DNA of 17,269 bases from Spirochaetia bacterium (GTDB lineage: Bacteria > Spirochaetota > Spirochaetia > Treponematales > Breznakiellaceae): assembly GCA_026002305.1 (NCBI GenBank), contig BOBI01000032.1:1-17269 (forward strand), written 5' to 3'. Shown here piece by piece: positions 14,933 through 17,269 of this stretch (position 1 is the first letter of the stretch; every line of letters begins with the position of its first letter). A program made the translations under genes and the position numbers. The notes below the pieces were generated by a model, which searched no databases, was not told where the DNA came from, and saw only the letters and a list, made by a program, of their open reading frames with translations.

Positions 14933-15181
14933 CTAACATTCCTCCGGTATATTAAAATTGCCCGTTTTTGTTTCTTCGTCAAACATGGTAAATAGTGTTA
15001 GCGGGCTAAAATGCCAAATTTTTGTTGATTCTTTTTCGAGCATTTTATAAAGTTCCGAATTATAAAATAAACGTGTTGCCGTTTTCTGATCTTTTTTATA
15101 CTTTTCGGCAATGATTTTAACTACCTGGGGGATCAAAAATATCAGCATAGTTTGAAATTGACCTTTAGTTATTTTTGCCAT
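14933..15181 (-). CDS. Small protein of the DUF3990/DUF3791 module, family unnamed
   Basis: 82 aa. I recognise the pattern LFYNSELYKMLE, then TKIWHFSPLTLFTMFDEE and a terminal PEEC, as one seen in small proteins encoded beside DUF3990 and DUF3791 genes, but I cannot give a family name or function. No signal peptide or long membrane helix; the N-terminal MLIFLIPQVVKII is amphipathic-hydrophobic. The ATG lies 17 nt inside the end of the DUF3990 gene with GAGG seven bases upstream. The gene ends one base before DUF3791. It is probably a subunit or antitoxin-type partner of its neighbours. Confidence 0.7.
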   Translation of the reverse strand: MAKITKGQFQTMLIFLIPQVVKIIAEKYKKDQKTATRLFYNSELYKMLEKESTKIWHFSPLTLFTMFDEETKTGNFNIPEEC

Positions 15182-15398
15182 TTAATACCTCGGTGATTTC
15201 TTCACTATTGATAAAATGTAAATATTTTAATGCTTTTTCGCTTGTAAAAACGTATTGGCTGTATAGTTTGAAAGTAAATTTCACCGCTTGCCGTTTGTTA
15301 GGGGTTGTATAAAAACCTTTCCCAAAGTCTACTGTTTTGAATGTATGCGTCAGATCAGGCGTTTCAACGATGGTATTGCTTCCGTGGTAGAGGGTCAT
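15165..15398 (-). CDS. Shortened DUF3990 (ADP-ribosyltransferase-like) protein
   Basis: 77 aa, roughly half the usual ~150-170 of DUF3990. The N-terminal part MTLYHGSNTIVETPDL, then VDFGKGFYTT at 23-32, is the hallmark of the family, which is thought to have an ADP-ribosyltransferase-like fold. From residue ~46 the sequence jumps to YSQYVFTSEKALKYLHFINS, which resembles the normal C-terminal end. The middle portion (the part with the usual YDIVIGPVANDxxY-type segment) is absent, as though removed by an in-frame deletion near 15258-15270. Activity is therefore doubtful. The ATG overlaps the stop of hsdS (ATGA), so it is translated in the restriction operon. Its two small partner genes are complete. 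Confidence 0.75.
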   Translation of the reverse strand: MTLYHGSNTIVETPDLTHTFKTVDFGKGFYTTPNKRQAVKFTFKLYSQYVFTSEKALKYLHFINSEEITEVLNGKNN

Positions 15399-17091
15399 GA
15401 GTTCTCCTCTTTTGCCTTTGGGGATTTATTCCTTTTACCTATTACCCTTTGCGTGGGTTTTCCATATCCTTTTGGGATTAAAGCAAATTCCCGCATTTTA
15501 TCCATTGCCCTTAGCCATATGTCATCGGCAAATCGGCCTTTAGTATCTTTCCAGTTATTTGTTACATCGCGTACAATGTCTTTATCTGTAAAATTTTCAC
15601 CTTTAATAATTGCATCATTCCATGCAGCATAAAGGGTAGCAATGATTTCTGCTTGGTCCATTGTGAATGGTTTAAAAATGGCGATGATACGTTCGATTTC
15701 TCCATTATATTGGTTAAAATATTTATTATAATATTGTTTGTATTTATCTTTCTCTTTTGTCGGTCTATAAGATATAGAATTATATTTATACTGAATAGAG
15801 AACCATTTATTGCGTTTACTTATAATACCTTCACATTCGTATATAGATCTATCTAATGGCCCTGCAATTTCCCGTTTATAAGACGTATCAAAATCAAATC
15901 CGATGTGATGTTCGATTGTGAATATAGTTTTTTCAAGTTTTACTCGCCCGGTGACTTCATTTCCAAAAGAGTCCAGTATCTTACTCATTAATGTTGCCTG
16001 GACGAATCTTTTTTTGTTGCTATTAAAGATAGCTGGAAATTGAATGATATTACTATCCGCTACTGGCATTTCAATTTTCCCCGTAACCGCTTCATAAATA
16101 AGACTTTTCTTGTATTCAGTTAATTTCTCAATCAAATCTCGCTTTTCTGCAATAGTTTTGTCAATAGTGGCGCATTTTTTGTCGAGATAATCGGTGATTG
16201 CTTGCTGTTCTACAACAGGAGGTAACAAGACAACCAGATTTCGTAAGGTATAAAGTGATAGATTATTTATTGTTGTACCTGAAAAAGATAATTCAAATAC
16301 CCTTTTAGCATTTTCATTCTGAAGATAAAAATACAAAAATGTTTTATTTGTGTCATCATTTATTGTAACATAGCCAGCACTTTTACTCAGAATAATATTT
16401 TCGTTATTATAAAATGACAGATTTCCAATTGTTCCATTCAAGGAAATAAGGATGGATTTATTATTTAACTTTATTTCATATTTTACGAATTCTTCCTTGC
16501 TAATAGATTTTGTATCGCTATCTATTTTTATGCTTTGTGAGCCGAGATTATTACCATTAATAAAATAGTATTGTCCATTATCATCATATTCTGGCGTTCC
16601 ATGCAAACCGTCACCGGTATTTGCAAAAAATTTTAACCGTTTTATTTCCCACTCTTCCGGTAACTTCCCAATCCACTCAATCCCGCTATCCTTCATAGGA
16701 ACATTGGGATTCAATCCTTTAGTAACGGCTTCGGTAATGATTGCTTTCTTATACTCCTGCAATTTTTTGATGGATGATTTTTGAAGTTCTATTGATTTAT
16801 CAATATTAAAACATCTTGAATCAAGGTAAGTACAAATAGCATGTTGTTCTTTAATTGAAGGTAAACATACCCTTATGGATTTGATGGTATCATGGCTAAT
16901 ATTTGGCTGCCCACCTCCATACGCAATAGACAACAAGTATTTTCTCATTGCAAAAAATGTATAAAAAGAAAAATTTATTGAAATATCAATGGGTGTACTT
17001 AAAACACAGCAAGCTTGATTGGTACACATTCCTTGTGTGGTGATTCCAAGTTTTCCTATAGTAGCACCATACATAGCAATTACTAATGAAC
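15395..17091 (-). pseudogene. hsdS: Type I restriction specificity subunit, 5' end removed by an IS, with a long C-terminal extension
   Basis: From ATG 17074 the frame gives 559 residues, and in-frame codons continue to the IS junction (LVIAMYGATIGKLG is typical of the middle of a target recognition domain). What remains is the end of recognition domain 1 (1-75), the coiled-coil spacer (80-120), complete recognition domain 2 (about 130-290, beginning SGIEWIGKLPEEWE), and the second spacer helix (290-335). An extra ~200-residue domain (355-559) follows that HsdS normally lacks; it begins RFVQATLMSKIL and contains GRVKLEKTIFTIEHH and AGPLDRSIYE. HsdS picks the DNA sequence to methylate or cut. 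Losing most of recognition domain 1 should abolish bipartite recognition unless the stump works as a half-subunit. ATG 17074 has no good ribosome binding site. It couples by ATGA to the DUF3990 gene. Confidence 0.85.
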
Positions 17092-17092
17092 T

Positions 17093-17269
17093 AGTGTTCT
17101 GTCCAAATCAAATGGCGTAACCTGTCTTTAATTTTTCAATGCTTGTAAGAATGTTATCTGCTGTCTTTTTCCAAATAAACGGTTTACCGGTTTTATTCCA
17201 GTCTTTGATAAATATTTTTATTGCGTCTATTAATTCTGCAACGCTACTCCAACTTTCCCTGCGAATTCT
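17093..17269 (-). mobile_element. IS630-type insertion element, end within hsdS, runs off window
   Basis: The transposase end, a short 3' flank and the abrupt break in hsdS place the element boundary at the TA dinucleotide 17092-17093; IS630 elements insert at TA and duplicate it. The plus-strand end just inside the boundary reads GTGTTCTGTCC. The other end is outside the window, so the inverted repeat cannot be verified. Confidence 0.7.
17108..17269 (-). CDS. IS630-family transposase, C-terminal 53 residues
   Basis: The visible frame begins RIRRESWSSVAELIDAI and continues with FIKDWNKTGKPFIWKKTADN to a TGA at 17108-17110. The pattern 'RRxxxxSVxeLixAIxxfixxWNxxxxPFxWtKtAdxIl' is the characteristic C-terminus of IS630-family DDE transposases. 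Catalytic residues lie outside the window. The stop is about 14 bases from the predicted element end, as is usual for this family. Read toward hsdS, in the same direction as the restriction genes, so its transcript could run into them. Confidence 0.82.
   Translation of the reverse strand, partial: RIRRESWSSVAELIDAIKIFIKDWNKTGKPFIWKKTADNILTSIEKLKTGYAI

Overview
The window shows a mid-to-low GC bacterial chromosome segment. An outer-membrane-type secreted barrel, a salvage pathway that needs no oxygen, mixed ATG/GTG/TTG starts and the general gene repertoire suggest an anaerobic, Gram-negative-type organism. A spirochaete of the Treponema type is my best guess, but nothing here is a taxonomic marker and the assignment is an inference. 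I see no rRNA, tRNA or CRISPR array.

Layout. (1) 1-3879, minus strand: atpG, a class II aldolase, mtnK and mtnA form one tightly packed unit. The aldolase, kinase and isomerase together match the oxygen-independent DHAP shunt that disposes of methylthioadenosine and 5'-deoxyadenosine. mtnA runs off the left edge. The F1 ATPase gamma gene at the head has no other ATP synthase gene beside it. (2) 3880-4466: a small plus-strand DUF5678-like gene is split by a -1 frameshift exactly on an A AAA AAC heptamer. (3) 4467-7560, minus: a PadR regulator, a flavodoxin/SCP2/membrane fusion protein and a secreted barrel-like protein are joined by 4- and 7-nt overlaps, behind a near-consensus promoter. (4) 7923-11331, plus: a DUF2284 metal-binding protein, a MarR regulator with a 13-bp-arm dyad over its own promoter, a MATE efflux pump and an AT-rich Vat-like acetyltransferase. 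The last three look like a drug-resistance module. A GC-rich hairpin with an identical 14-nt core occurs twice around this module. (5) 11428-17269, minus: a type I restriction locus carrying several lesions. From the promoter-distal end it holds a remnant of an AlbA_2/HATPase-type gene, hsdR, a three-gene DUF3990/unnamed/DUF3791 module inserted between hsdR and hsdS, and an hsdS cut at its 5' end by an IS630-type element that runs off the right edge. hsdM is not in the window.

How it fits together. The left side is metabolic, the middle is regulated detoxification, and the right side is a defence locus in decay or rearrangement. Its lesions are a truncated hsdS, an acidic residue in the HsdR ATP-binding loop, an internally shortened DUF3990 protein and a broken ATPase gene. 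The embedded DUF3990 module, read through with the restriction genes by ATGA overlaps, is the most unusual arrangement.
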